A stretch of 64,000 nucleotides of DNA from Nodosilinea sp. PGN35 (GTDB lineage Bacteria > Cyanobacteriota > Cyanobacteriia > Phormidesmidales > Phormidesmidaceae): contig NZ_JAQKQJ010000003.1 in assembly GCF_029109325.1 (NCBI RefSeq), positions 1 to 64,000 on the forward strand, in the 5' to 3' direction. The first letter of the stretch is position 1. The number at the start of each line of letters is the position of its first letter. A program made the position numbers and the translations under genes. Below, piece by piece: positions 25,606 through 33,469 of the stretch. Below the pieces are notes generated by a model. That model searched no databases, was not told where the DNA came from, and saw nothing but the letters and a program-made list of their open reading frames with translations.

Positions 25606-27120
25606 TCAGTCCACCCAGCCCTTGGCGCGATCGACGGCTTTTGTCCACATGGCAAAGTTGTCCTGGGCTGCGGCCTGGCCCACGCCGGGGTCAAACACGC
25701 GATCGATGGGGCGGCTCTCCACCAGGGCGCGGTAGTCATCCCAAAAGCCCACGGCCAGGCCCGCCGCAAAGGCTGCCCCCTGGGCGGTGACATCGAGCAC
25801 CTGGGGCCGTTCCACCGGAATGCCCAGCACATCGGCCTGGAACTGCATCAAAAAGTCGTTGTTGCAGGCTCCGCCATCGACTTTGAGCTGGCGAATGGGG
25901 GTACCGGCGTCCTGGTTGACGGCATCGACCACTTCTTTGACTTCGTAGGCGATCGCCTCCAAGACCGCCCGCACCAGGTGCTCGCGCTGGGCCCCCCCGG
26001 TCAGGCCAAGAAAGGCTCCCCGGGCGCTCATGTCCCAGTGGGGGGCACCGAGGCCACTGAGGGCGGGCACAAAGTAGACGCCGTTGTTGTTGATGGCCTT
26101 CTGGGCCAAAATCTCAGTTTCGGCGGCACTGGAGATCAGCTGCAACCCATCGCGCAGCCACTGAATGCAGGCCCCGGCGGTGAACATACTGCCCTCGATC
26201 GCGTAGCCGATGTGGGGGGCTTTAGCCTCGCCGGTCGCCTCTGACCAGGCCACGGTGGAGAGCAGTTGGTGGTGCGATCGCACCACCTCATCCCCCGTGT
26301 GCGACACCAGAAAGGCCCCGGTGCCGTAGGTGCACTTGAGCAGGCCGGGGCGATCGCAGCCGTGGCCGTAGAGGGCGGCCTGCTGGTCACCGAAGATTGC
26401 CGCGATCGGGATTTCGGCCCCCAAAATGGATTTGTCGGTGTGGCCAAACACCCCAACGCTGGGCTTGATCGCGGGCATCATGTGGGGCGGAATGCCAAAC
26501 AGATCGAGCAGGGTGTCATCCCACTGGCCGCTGGCGATGTTGAGCAGCATGGTGCGGCTGGCGTTGCTGTGGTCGGTGGCATGCACCTGCCGCCCGGTCA
26601 GATTCCACAGCACCCAGCTATCGACGGTGCCCGCCAGCACCTGGTCAAAGTCCACGGGGGGATCCATTTCCTTCTTGGCCTGCTCGAGCAGCCAGGCCAG
26701 CTTGGTGGCCGAGAAGTAGGCGTCGAGCACCAGGCCGGTGCGATCGTAGATTTCGTCGGCTTTGCCCGCTTCGCGCAGCTGGTTGCACAGGGGGGCGGTG
26801 CGGCGGTCTTGCCAGACAATGGCGTTGGAGAGAGGCCGCCCGGTGCTGCTGTCCCACAGCAGACAGGTCTCGCGCTGCACGGTCAGACCAATGGCAGCAA
26901 TGTCGGTGGGTTTCAGCCCGGCTTTGGAGATGGCCGCCCCCATGGCCCACTCGATCTCTTCCCAAATCTCGCGGGCGTTGTGCTCAACCCAGCCCGGCTG
27001 CGGATAGTACTGGGTGAGTTCGCGGTAGGCTTGACCGGCAATGTTACCCTCCCGGTCAAAAATAATCGCGCGATTGCCGGTGGTGCCCAGATCGAGGGCC
27101 ATGATGTAGTTAGCAGTCAT
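25606..27120 (-). CDS. glpK: Glycerol kinase
   Basis: Phosphorylates glycerol to glycerol-3-phosphate. The 504 residues match family length and motifs: ALDLGTTGNRAIIFDREGN (phosphate 1), WQDRRTAP, ATDHSNASRTML, FGDQQAALYGHGC, GTGAFLV and KVDGGACNNDFLMQFQAD. ATG 27120 (MTANYIMALDLGTT) is used in preference to an upstream in-frame codon at 27156. It is followed co-directionally by the aminotransferase gene. Confidence 0.95.
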   Translation of the reverse strand: MTANYIMALDLGTTGNRAIIFDREGNIAGQAYRELTQYYPQPGWVEHNAREIWEEIEWAMGAAISKAGLKPTDIAAIGLTVQRETCLLWDSSTGRPLSNAIVWQDRRTAPLCNQLREAGKADEIYDRTGLVLDAYFSATKLAWLLEQAKKEMDPPVDFDQVLAGTVDSWVLWNLTGRQVHATDHSNASRTMLLNIASGQWDDTLLDLFGIPPHMMPAIKPSVGVFGHTDKSILGAEIPIAAIFGDQQAALYGHGCDRPGLLKCTYGTGAFLVSHTGDEVVRSHHQLLSTVAWSEATGEAKAPHIGYAIEGSMFTAGACIQWLRDGLQLISSAAETEILAQKAINNNGVYFVPALSGLGAPHWDMSARGAFLGLTGGAQREHLVRAVLEAIAYEVKEVVDAVNQDAGTPIRQLKVDGGACNNDFLMQFQADVLGIPVERPQVLDVTAQGAAFAAGLAVGFWDDYRALVESRPIDRVFDPGVGQAAAQDNFAMWTKAVDRAKGWVD

Positions 27121-27212
27121 CGTACCTGTGCGTTTGCAGCGCCCAAAGCGTAGCAAGTTTAGCCAAAACCTGCCCCACCCCTAAGACAGATTTTCGTAAC
27201 TTAACAATTCAG

Positions 27213-27503
27213 CTACTCAAAGATCTTTTCGAGATTTCTATACCCGCTCACTACTCTGACGATGACGATCTCTTCTCCTACTAACTTGTACAGCAGGACA
27301 TAGCCCACTACGAGAATGCCACGCAAGCCAGGCCTGATATCTTCATAGGACTTCCCTATCTGTGGGAATTGCAGCAATCGTTCACACTTTCGATTAAATT
27401 CTTCGACAAATTTCTCGCCTGCGTCAACATTCCTTTCGAGAAAGTAATCGACGATTTCTTGTAAATCTCGGCTGGCTTCAAGGGTGATAACGTATCGCTG
27501 CAT
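27213..27503 (-). CDS. parE: ParE/RelE-type toxin
   Basis: A 96-residue RelE/ParE superfamily protein: YVITLEASRDLQEIVDYFLERN, the LLQFPQIGKSYEDIRPGLRGI turn and a C-terminal IVRVVSGYRNLEKIF. ParE members inhibit gyrase, but some relatives are mRNA interferases, so the target is not certain. Its ATG overlaps the antitoxin stop by one base (TAATG), showing translational coupling. Confidence 0.9.
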   Translation of the reverse strand: MQRYVITLEASRDLQEIVDYFLERNVDAGEKFVEEFNRKCERLLQFPQIGKSYEDIRPGLRGILVVGYVLLYKLVGEEIVIVRVVSGYRNLEKIFE

Positions 27504-27766
27504 TAGGCTTCTTCTCGAGCCTTTTTAACTTTCTCCCTTAGCTGATTCATTACTATTTCACCATCGACAACCTCTCCTCGCTCGATCTGTTTTAGCCCTT
27601 CATCTACTTTTTGGCGCGTCTCTTGGAGCCACTGGTCATAGCTTTTCTCCCATTCCACTAAAAGTGATAGGGCGCGATCAATAACGTCTTCTGGATTTTC
27701 GTAGCGGCCATTGGCAATTTGAGTTTGGATAAACTCAGCTTGTTCAGGTTTTAGGGAGACATCCAC
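27503..27766 (-). CDS. parD: ParD-type antitoxin
   Basis: An 87-residue protein beginning MDVSLKPEQAEFIQTQIANGRYENPEDVIDRAL, the ribbon-helix-helix DNA-binding part of ParD/CopG antitoxins. A long charged helix (45-87, KVDEGLKQIERGE, KVKKAREEA) probably wraps the toxin. It is first in the operon, with TAATG coupling to parE. It is expected to autorepress from the region at 27767-28000. Confidence 0.9.
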   Translation of the reverse strand: MDVSLKPEQAEFIQTQIANGRYENPEDVIDRALSLLVEWEKSYDQWLQETRQKVDEGLKQIERGEVVDGEIVMNQLREKVKKAREEA

Positions 27767-28021
27767 TGGCGAGGACCTCTGAAGGAGCTGCTGCTATGGC
27801 TACTGTAGCTTGATCAATACCAAACTCTAGCGGGTTACTGGTCACAGCTATTTTCAGTTCTTTACAATCTTATCTGTCATCAGGCTGCTAGACGCTAGCC
27901 TTCGGCCTTAACCACCTGGAAGTTCGGTATCCCCCTCTCCCGGTGGATAGGCTCTTGTGAAACAATTTTAATCAATCCACGGGATACTACCCCCCTGCTG
28001 TTGCGCCCGGACGTTGCGTTT

Positions 28022-29188
28022 ATGAGGCTTGCTCCCTTGAAAGGACTTTGGATACCCCTGAAGCAGCTGCTGGCGACGATCGCCGCCGCCGTGATGATGT
28101 GGACGGGGGCGATCGCTCCCCCCGCCTATGCCCAAACCCCTGCCGCCGCCGCCATTGGCAGCGAAAGCTTTGTGGCCGCCGCCGTGCGCCAGGTCGGCCC
28201 GGCGGTGGTTCGCATCGACACTGAGAAAACCATTACTCGCCAGACCAGGGATCCCCTCTACGAGGATCCTTTTTTGCGGGATTTCTTTGGCGGTATGCCG
28301 CGCCAGCCCCAGGAAGAACTATTGCGGGGCCAGGGGTCGGGGTTCATCATTGACGACACCGGCAACATTCTCACCAATGCCCATGTGATCAATGGGGCCG
28401 ACCGGGTGGTGGTCACCCTCAAAGACGGCCGCAGCTTTGATGCCGTCGTGGAAGGGGTAGACGAAGTCACCGATCTGGCCGTAGTCAAAATTGACGATGG
28501 CGAAGATGATGTATTGCCCATCGCCACCCTGGGCGACTCAGACCAGGTAGAAGTGGGCGACTGGGCGATCGCCGTGGGTAACCCCCTTGGCCTCGACAAC
28601 ACCGTCACCCTGGGAATTGTCAGCACCCTCAAGCGCACCAGCAGCTCCGTCGGCATTCCCGGCAAGCGATTGGAGTTCATTCAGACCGATGCCGCCATCA
28701 ACCCCGGCAACTCCGGTGGGCCGCTGGTCAACCAGCGCGGCGAGGTAATCGGCATCAACACCGCCATTCGGGCCGACGCCATGGGCATTGGTTTTGCCAT
28801 CCCGATCAACAAGGCCAAAGAGGTCAAAGACATGCTGGCTCGGGGCGAAACCGTCGCCCACCCCTACATCGGCGTGCAGATCGCCAACCTCACCCCTGAG
28901 CAGGCCAAGCGCAACAACGAAGACATCAACTCGGGTATGTATCTGCCGGAGGTCGATGGCGTGCTGGTTATCCGCGTGCTCGAAGGCACTCCCGCCGCCG
29001 ATGCCGGTCTGCGCCGGGGCGACGTAATTGTGGCGGTGGATGGCACCCCCATTCGCAGTGCCGATGGTTTGCAAATCAAGGTTGAAAATACCAAGATCGG
29101 CAGCGCTCTGGAGCTAAGAATTCAGCGGGGCGATCGCCCCCTGACCCTGCGCGTTAAGACCGCCGAACTGCGCGAGCAGGCCGAGTAG
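28022..29188 (+). CDS. Deg/HtrA-family serine protease (HhoA/HhoB/HtrA type)
   Basis: Exported trypsin-like protease for envelope protein quality control. A signal peptide ends near AYAQT. The catalytic triad is His121 (TNAHV), Asp151 (DLAVVKID) and Ser231 (NPGNSGGPL). One PDZ domain occupies about residues 275-380 (PYIGVQIANL, GLRRGDVIVAVDG). Cyanobacteria have three such proteases, and I cannot assign which one this is. ATG 28022 gives 388 residues; the earlier TTG (28001) is less likely. Confidence 0.93.
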   Translation: MRLAPLKGLWIPLKQLLATIAAAVMMWTGAIAPPAYAQTPAAAAIGSESFVAAAVRQVGPAVVRIDTEKTITRQTRDPLYEDPFLRDFFGGMPRQPQEELLRGQGSGFIIDDTGNILTNAHVINGADRVVVTLKDGRSFDAVVEGVDEVTDLAVVKIDDGEDDVLPIATLGDSDQVEVGDWAIAVGNPLGLDNTVTLGIVSTLKRTSSSVGIPGKRLEFIQTDAAINPGNSGGPLVNQRGEVIGINTAIRADAMGIGFAIPINKAKEVKDMLARGETVAHPYIGVQIANLTPEQAKRNNEDINSGMYLPEVDGVLVIRVLEGTPAADAGLRRGDVIVAVDGTPIRSADGLQIKVENTKIGSALELRIQRGDRPLTLRVKTAELREQAE

Positions 29189-29240
29189 CGATCGCCATCC
29201 AATTCTTTCACCTATCCCTTTTATTCAGGAGACAATTCCT

Positions 29241-29585
29241 ATGTATTCCACCGAAGACAGCGGCACCCGCAAGATCCTCTCTGCGGTGAGCCACGGCTCG
29301 ATTTTCTTCAATGCGTTGATTTTGTCCATCGGCGTTCCCATCGCCATTCTGTTGGTTTCAAAAGATTCAGTCATCAAAGAAAGCGCCAAAGAGGCGATTA
29401 ACTTTCACCTGAATATGTGGTTTTGGTGGACGGTGGCCGGTATTTTGGCCTGGCTGCTGATTGGCATTCCGCTGTTGTTTGTGCTGGGTATCGTGAATTT
29501 CATCATGCCCATCATCGCGATCTTCTACAGCCTCACCCAGCCCGATACCGTGTTTCGCTATCCGCTGATTCTGCGTCTGGTCTAG
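29241..29585 (+). CDS. DUF4870 family small membrane protein
   Basis: 114 residues with two to three hydrophobic segments (about 20-40, 58-80, 80-100) and the DUF4870 hallmark KESAKEAINFHLN between the first two. Function unknown. GGAG precedes the ATG by 9 bases. It lies 52 bases after the protease gene, with which it may be cotranscribed. Confidence 0.85.
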   Translation: MYSTEDSGTRKILSAVSHGSIFFNALILSIGVPIAILLVSKDSVIKESAKEAINFHLNMWFWWTVAGILAWLLIGIPLLFVLGIVNFIMPIIAIFYSLTQPDTVFRYPLILRLV

Positions 29586-29677
29586 ACCTGGTCGGGCATA
29601 GTCAAGTTAGTTTTCTCCGATGCCGCTACCTGCTGGTCGAGTACCGCGCGGGTGGCGGCATCGACTGCAAAGAGGGG

Positions 29678-30520
29678 TTAGGGATTGCATCGGGGGCAGT
29701 GGCCCGGATCGGCGACGGATGGCGACTCGGGAGCGGGCAGGTCTTGGTGAAACTGGCACCGCTGGCACTGGTGGCGCACCAGTCTGGTCAGCAGCGTCGG
29801 GGTGCCGCAGAGGCCGCAGGGCAGCCCCGGCCAGCGCTTCACCTCACTGAAGCCGGGGGTGCCGCAGGCGGGGCAAGTCTGGGCGATCGCCTGGAGCAGA
29901 TGCTCGGTGGCCTGGGCGATCGCCCCCATGCGGGTGGGGTTGTAGAGGGCGCGCATGTCGGTTTCGAGGCGGGCGGTGCTGCGTGTGGACTGCTGCATGG
30001 CCCTGGCCACTGCCGTTTCCAGCTCCTCGGCGGTGGTGATGCCCTTAGCAATTACAGCGTCGTCAGCCCGCACAATTAGCCCGTGGCTGGGAAAGCCTAC
30101 GGCGGCAGCAAAGGCTTCGGCCTCCGCCCAGCTACCCACGACCTGCTGGCGGTAGTTAGTGTCGGCGGAGAGGCACTCGCCCACAATTTCTAACTGGTGC
30201 TGACGATCGATCAGCAGAACGATTTCGCGATCGCAGGCCACAAAAGGCAGCTGCGGGTGCGGCCCAAAGCTGCCCTCGCTGGCGATCGCCAGGGTTTCGC
30301 CTGTGCTCTCCAGGGCGGCCTCGGCCTTGAGGCGAGCGGTGGTGAGCTGGTCGGCGGGGCGCTTGATCTCGCCCGTAAAGGTGCCAAAGCCGTCGGTGTC
30401 AAAACTAGGGGGCACGGCGACGGTGACGCCCAGGCGGGCTTCGAGCCGGGGGGCGATCGCCTGCTCTTTGCGGTGCATGGTAGCCAGTACAGCGACGCGG
30501 TGGGCAAACAGATCGGTCAT
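29678..30520 (-). CDS. DUF6671 family protein with C-terminal zinc ribbons
   Basis: 281 residues. The N-terminal part (HRVAVLATMHRKEQAIAPRLE, FDTDGFGTFTGEIKRP, ASEGSFGPHP, ADTNYRQ) matches a conserved bacterial family of unknown function that I know as DUF6671. Four CxxC pairs at the C-terminus (CPAC, CGLC, CQRC, CPRC) indicate one or two zinc ribbons. ATG 30520 (MTDLFAHRV) is chosen over upstream in-frame codons. Confidence 0.75.
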   Translation of the reverse strand: MTDLFAHRVAVLATMHRKEQAIAPRLEARLGVTVAVPPSFDTDGFGTFTGEIKRPADQLTTARLKAEAALESTGETLAIASEGSFGPHPQLPFVACDREIVLLIDRQHQLEIVGECLSADTNYRQQVVGSWAEAEAFAAAVGFPSHGLIVRADDAVIAKGITTAEELETAVARAMQQSTRSTARLETDMRALYNPTRMGAIAQATEHLLQAIAQTCPACGTPGFSEVKRWPGLPCGLCGTPTLLTRLVRHQCQRCQFHQDLPAPESPSVADPGHCPRCNP

Positions 30521-30582
30521 AGGGCAATGGACAGCAGCAGAAATCATGCCTGTTGGGGTGACGCACACGGTAGCCTACGCCA

Positions 30583-30645
30583 AGATCCCAGGGTTCTTCA
30601 ATGGTTTGATCCCAACTTGGGCCGTCATTCAGAACCCTGGGATCT
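30583..30645. repeat. 63-bp inverted-repeat element, copy 1
   Basis: AGATCCCAGGGTTCT at the left end and its exact complement AGAACCCTGGGATCT at the right end, separated by 33 bases. It is non-coding. An almost identical element begins 80 bases further on, and a related one lies between ndhG and ndhE. Confidence 0.85.
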
Positions 30646-30662
30646 GTCCTGAACTTGCACCA

Positions 30663-30725
30663 AGATCCCAAGGTTCTTTGATCGGTTGACGTCACCTGAG
30701 GTCGTTACTTAGAACCCTGGGATCT
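30663..30725. repeat. 63-bp inverted-repeat element, copy 2
   Basis: AGATCCCAAGGTTCT (one change from copy 1) and AGAACCCTGGGATCT, again exactly 63 bases end to end. The internal sequence differs from copy 1, so the arms rather than the loop are conserved. Confidence 0.85.
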
Positions 30726-30774
30726 GGTCTACGAGATCTGTTTTAGCGTTCTAACCCCCGTCGTGGCAAAGCGG

Positions 30775-31845
30775 TTATAGAAGTCGAGGGCGTGGTTGCC
30801 CGTCTATCCACTCCAGCGCCCGGTTCCACGCCCACCAGGGGTCGCGATCGCCCGCCCGCCGCTGCCCGGCGCGGCTGTTGTAGTAGCCCACGTGGCCGCC
30901 ATACTGCGTCAGCACCAGGTCAATGTTGGGGTTGGCCGCACAAACCTGCTCCAGATCGGGAATAATCTCGGGGCTAAACAGCGGGTCATCGGCGGCGTAG
31001 AGAATCAGCGTGGGCAGGGTTAGATCGGCCATGAAGGGCAGCGGGCTGCTGGCGGCGTAGTAGTCTTCTACCGAGGCAAACCCCAGGCGGGAGATCACCA
31101 GCTCGTGGTCAAAGCCCCAGATGCTGTTGGCGCGAGCGATCGCAGCCAGGTCAAAGTGGTCGGGGTGGGCCTGGTGCAGGCGCTGGGCCAGGCGCTTGAG
31201 TTCTCGGGCGATCGCCCGTTCTAGGTACTTGCCCAAAGGGTGCGAGGTCAGATACCGCAGCGATCGGTTGGAGTCGAGGCTAGGGCACACCACCGCCACG
31301 CCCCCGATGTCTCCCTGGGCTAAACCGCTGTCTGGGGTGAGGTGCATGGCCGCCTTGGCCCCCCACAGCGCCAGCTGACCACTGAGGGAATAGCCCAAAA
31401 ACCAGAAGGGGGGCGGGCAGCCCAGGGCCTTGGCGGCGGCGGCTAGGGCCAGGTAGTCTTGCCCCTCATAGAGGCCGTCGGAGGTCAGGGTGGGCGACAG
31501 CTCGCCGGTTTTGCCGTGGCCGCGCCAGTCAAACATCACCACCCCCAGGCCCCGGTGGTAAGCTTTGCGGCATAAAATCTCCAGCTGCCACTGGTCATCG
31601 AGGCTGCCGGTGATGCCGTAGGTGGCAATGATAGTGCCCCCGCCCCGAGCCTGGCTGGGAACCGCCCAGCGGCCAAAGATGGGCACTTCCCCCTGGCCCG
31701 TAAAAATGTGGTCTCTGTAGGCCACGGGCAGTAGGTCGATGCTTTGGGGCCAGGTTTGACTGGCTACTGTGGCAGTGTAGACCGTCATTCCCAGACCGTT
31801 TCGCAAGAACCAGGGTGGCAAAAATTGGGGTACAAGGGGAGACAT
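30775..31845 (-). CDS. YheT-like alpha/beta hydrolase
   Basis: 356 residues of the COG0429/YheT alpha/beta-hydrolase type. The nucleophile elbow is GYSLSG, the acid is probably in LYAADDPLF, and the His is in YGGHVGYYN. The VMFDWRGHGKTGE strand-turn also fits. The substrate is unknown; relatives hydrolyse esters. The start is ATG 31845. It is divergent from bvdR with about 90 bases between them. Confidence 0.87.
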   Translation of the reverse strand: MSPLVPQFLPPWFLRNGLGMTVYTATVASQTWPQSIDLLPVAYRDHIFTGQGEVPIFGRWAVPSQARGGGTIIATYGITGSLDDQWQLEILCRKAYHRGLGVVMFDWRGHGKTGELSPTLTSDGLYEGQDYLALAAAAKALGCPPPFWFLGYSLSGQLALWGAKAAMHLTPDSGLAQGDIGGVAVVCPSLDSNRSLRYLTSHPLGKYLERAIARELKRLAQRLHQAHPDHFDLAAIARANSIWGFDHELVISRLGFASVEDYYAASSPLPFMADLTLPTLILYAADDPLFSPEIIPDLEQVCAANPNIDLVLTQYGGHVGYYNSRAGQRRAGDRDPWWAWNRALEWIDGQPRPRLL

Positions 31846-31934
31846 AGCGCCGGGCCGATACTGCTGTCAGCATTTCAGAGAAACTGAGGCAGCACCACCC
31901 CCCGGTGAGAGAAAAATGTGGATAGGAGAGTGGC

Positions 31935-32966
31935 ATGGTGAGCGCAGCGGGCGGCAGCTTAGGCGAGGTGCGGGTGGGGATAGTCGGTACGGGGTTTGTG
32001 GCGCGGCGGCGAGCCGAGGCGCTTCAGACTATGCCCAGCGCTCGCCTGGTCGCCGTTGCCGGGCATAGCGTTGCCGACACCGAGACCTTTGCCCGGCAGT
32101 ATGGGGCAGTGGCGGTTGAGACCTGGCAGGCCTTGGTAGACTACCCCGACCTCGATCTGGTGATGGTTTGCCACATCAACAGCGGCCACGGCGAGGTGGC
32201 GCGGGCGGCCCTGGAGCGCGATCGCCACGTCGTAGTCGAATATCCCCTCGCCCTCAGCGCTGAAGCAGCCCAGTCGTTAATTGCCCTGGCCCAGACCAGA
32301 CATCGCCTGCTCCACGTCGAGCATATTGAGCTGCTGGGAGGCACCCACCGCGCCCTCAAGGCTAACCTAGAGGCTGTGGGACAGCCCTACTACGCCCGCT
32401 ACTGCACGCTGTCGCCCAAGCATCCGGCCCCGCAATCGTGGACCTATTGCCCCGAGCTGTTTGGCTTTCCGCTGGTGGGGGCGCTGTCGCGGCTGCACCG
32501 GTTGATCGACTGTTTTGGGCCGGTGGCGAGGGTCTTTTGCCAGAATTTTTATGGGGAGGTGGGGGAGTGGGGAGATGGGGGGGATGGGGGAGATGGAGGA
32601 GGGTACTACAGGAGTTGTCTGTGTACGGCGCAGCTCGAGTTTGCTGCGGGGCTGGTGGCGGAGGTGACCTACGGCAAAGGGGAGGGGGTGTGGGAGGCTG
32701 ACCGCCGCCTTGAGGTGTTTGGGGACAGGGGGGCGCTGTATTTTGACGGCGACGCGGGGCGTATTGTGGATGGGCAAGGCGATCGCCCCATAGCAGTCGG
32801 TTCCCGTCGCGGCCTCTTTGCCGCCGACACCGCCCAGGTGATCGACCATCTGCTGACCGGGCGATCGCTGTACTGCACTCCCGAGGCCAGTCTGTACACG
32901 CTCCAGGTGGCGATCGCCGCCGAGCGCTCCGCCGCCACTGGTCAAGCGATCGAGTTCTCTCCCTGA
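31935..32966 (+). CDS. bvdR: Biliverdin reductase (Gfo/Idh/MocA fold)
   Basis: Reduces biliverdin to bilirubin with NAD(P)H; in cyanobacteria it is linked to phycobilin metabolism. The Rossmann motif is VRVGIVGTGFVARRRAE. Signature blocks of the cyanobacterial enzyme follow: VEYPLALS, LLHVEHIELLGG, YYARY, FGFPLVGALSR and GSRRGLFAADT. These match Synechocystis BvdR as I recall it. Around residues 207-223 a Gly/Asp-rich stretch (EWGDGGDGGDGGG) replaces a short loop and is encoded by G-rich repeated DNA (32553-32602). Confidence 0.88.
   Translation: MVSAAGGSLGEVRVGIVGTGFVARRRAEALQTMPSARLVAVAGHSVADTETFARQYGAVAVETWQALVDYPDLDLVMVCHINSGHGEVARAALERDRHVVVEYPLALSAEAAQSLIALAQTRHRLLHVEHIELLGGTHRALKANLEAVGQPYYARYCTLSPKHPAPQSWTYCPELFGFPLVGALSRLHRLIDCFGPVARVFCQNFYGEVGEWGDGGDGGDGGGYYRSCLCTAQLEFAAGLVAEVTYGKGEGVWEADRRLEVFGDRGALYFDGDAGRIVDGQGDRPIAVGSRRGLFAADTAQVIDHLLTGRSLYCTPEASLYTLQVAIAAERSAATGQAIEFSP
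32553..32602 (+). repeat. G-rich simple repeat inside bvdR
   Basis: An imperfect array of units such as GGGGAGAT, GGGGGGGAT and GGGGGAGAT, almost free of cytosine on the plus strand. It encodes the Gly/Asp-rich loop of BvdR. Similar G-rich strings occur between genes here (around 9839 and 20940). Confidence 0.7.
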
Positions 32967-32990
32967 TTGACGGTGACAGCGGCGTGTTAG

Positions 32991-33056
32991 CGGTTTTAGG
33001 GGTAAGGTTTCAGGGGTAAGGCCAACCTAAAACCCGCAACCCAAGACCCAAAACCG
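32991..33056. repeat. Short heptamer-like repeats between bvdR and the HMA gene
   Basis: TTTTAGGGGTAAGG / TTTCAGGGGTAAGG on one side and CCTAAAACCC / CAACCCAAGACCCAAAACC on the other. The two parts are partly complementary and could fold. This is the style of the heptameric repeats also seen at 34796 and 36581. Confidence 0.55.
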
Positions 33057-33065
33057 ATCAAGCGT

Positions 33066-33266
33066 CTAAGCCTGCACCGTGTAGCCTGCCTGCTGAATAG
33101 CCTCTGTCAGGGCAGCGGCAGTTACGCTGGCGTCAATGTCTACCGCCTTAGAGGTCAGATCGGTCTTGACCTGGGCGGTAGGATCGATCGCGTGGATGGC
33201 CTCAGCAATGGTGCTGACACAGGCACCACAGGCCATGTCGGGCACGGTCACAGAAAGAGTAGTCAT
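33066..33266 (-). CDS. Heavy-metal-associated domain protein (copper chaperone-like)
   Basis: A 66-residue single HMA domain with the metal-binding loop DMACGACVSTI (MxCxxC) near the N-terminus and a C-terminal GYTVQA. Such proteins carry Cu(I) to P-type ATPases; in cyanobacteria the Atx1 homologue serves thylakoid copper supply. No ATPase gene is nearby, so the copper role is inferred from the family. Confidence 0.9.
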   Translation of the reverse strand: MTTLSVTVPDMACGACVSTIAEAIHAIDPTAQVKTDLTSKAVDIDASVTAAALTEAIQQAGYTVQA

Positions 33267-33469
33267 CGGTCGTTTTAGATCCTAGGTGCGATAAAAACTG
33301 CATTTACTCTAGCGCCATCTTTGGGCTACCTCTGGGCCATCTCTGGGCCACTGCCTCGCGCCGAGTTGACAGCGGGGCTAAGGTTGATCAAATGATTTGG
33401 TAGCGTTGATGACGGCGGGGCGATCGCCCCCGTTGAAATCATAGGTCAGCGAATGGGAGTAACAACTAC

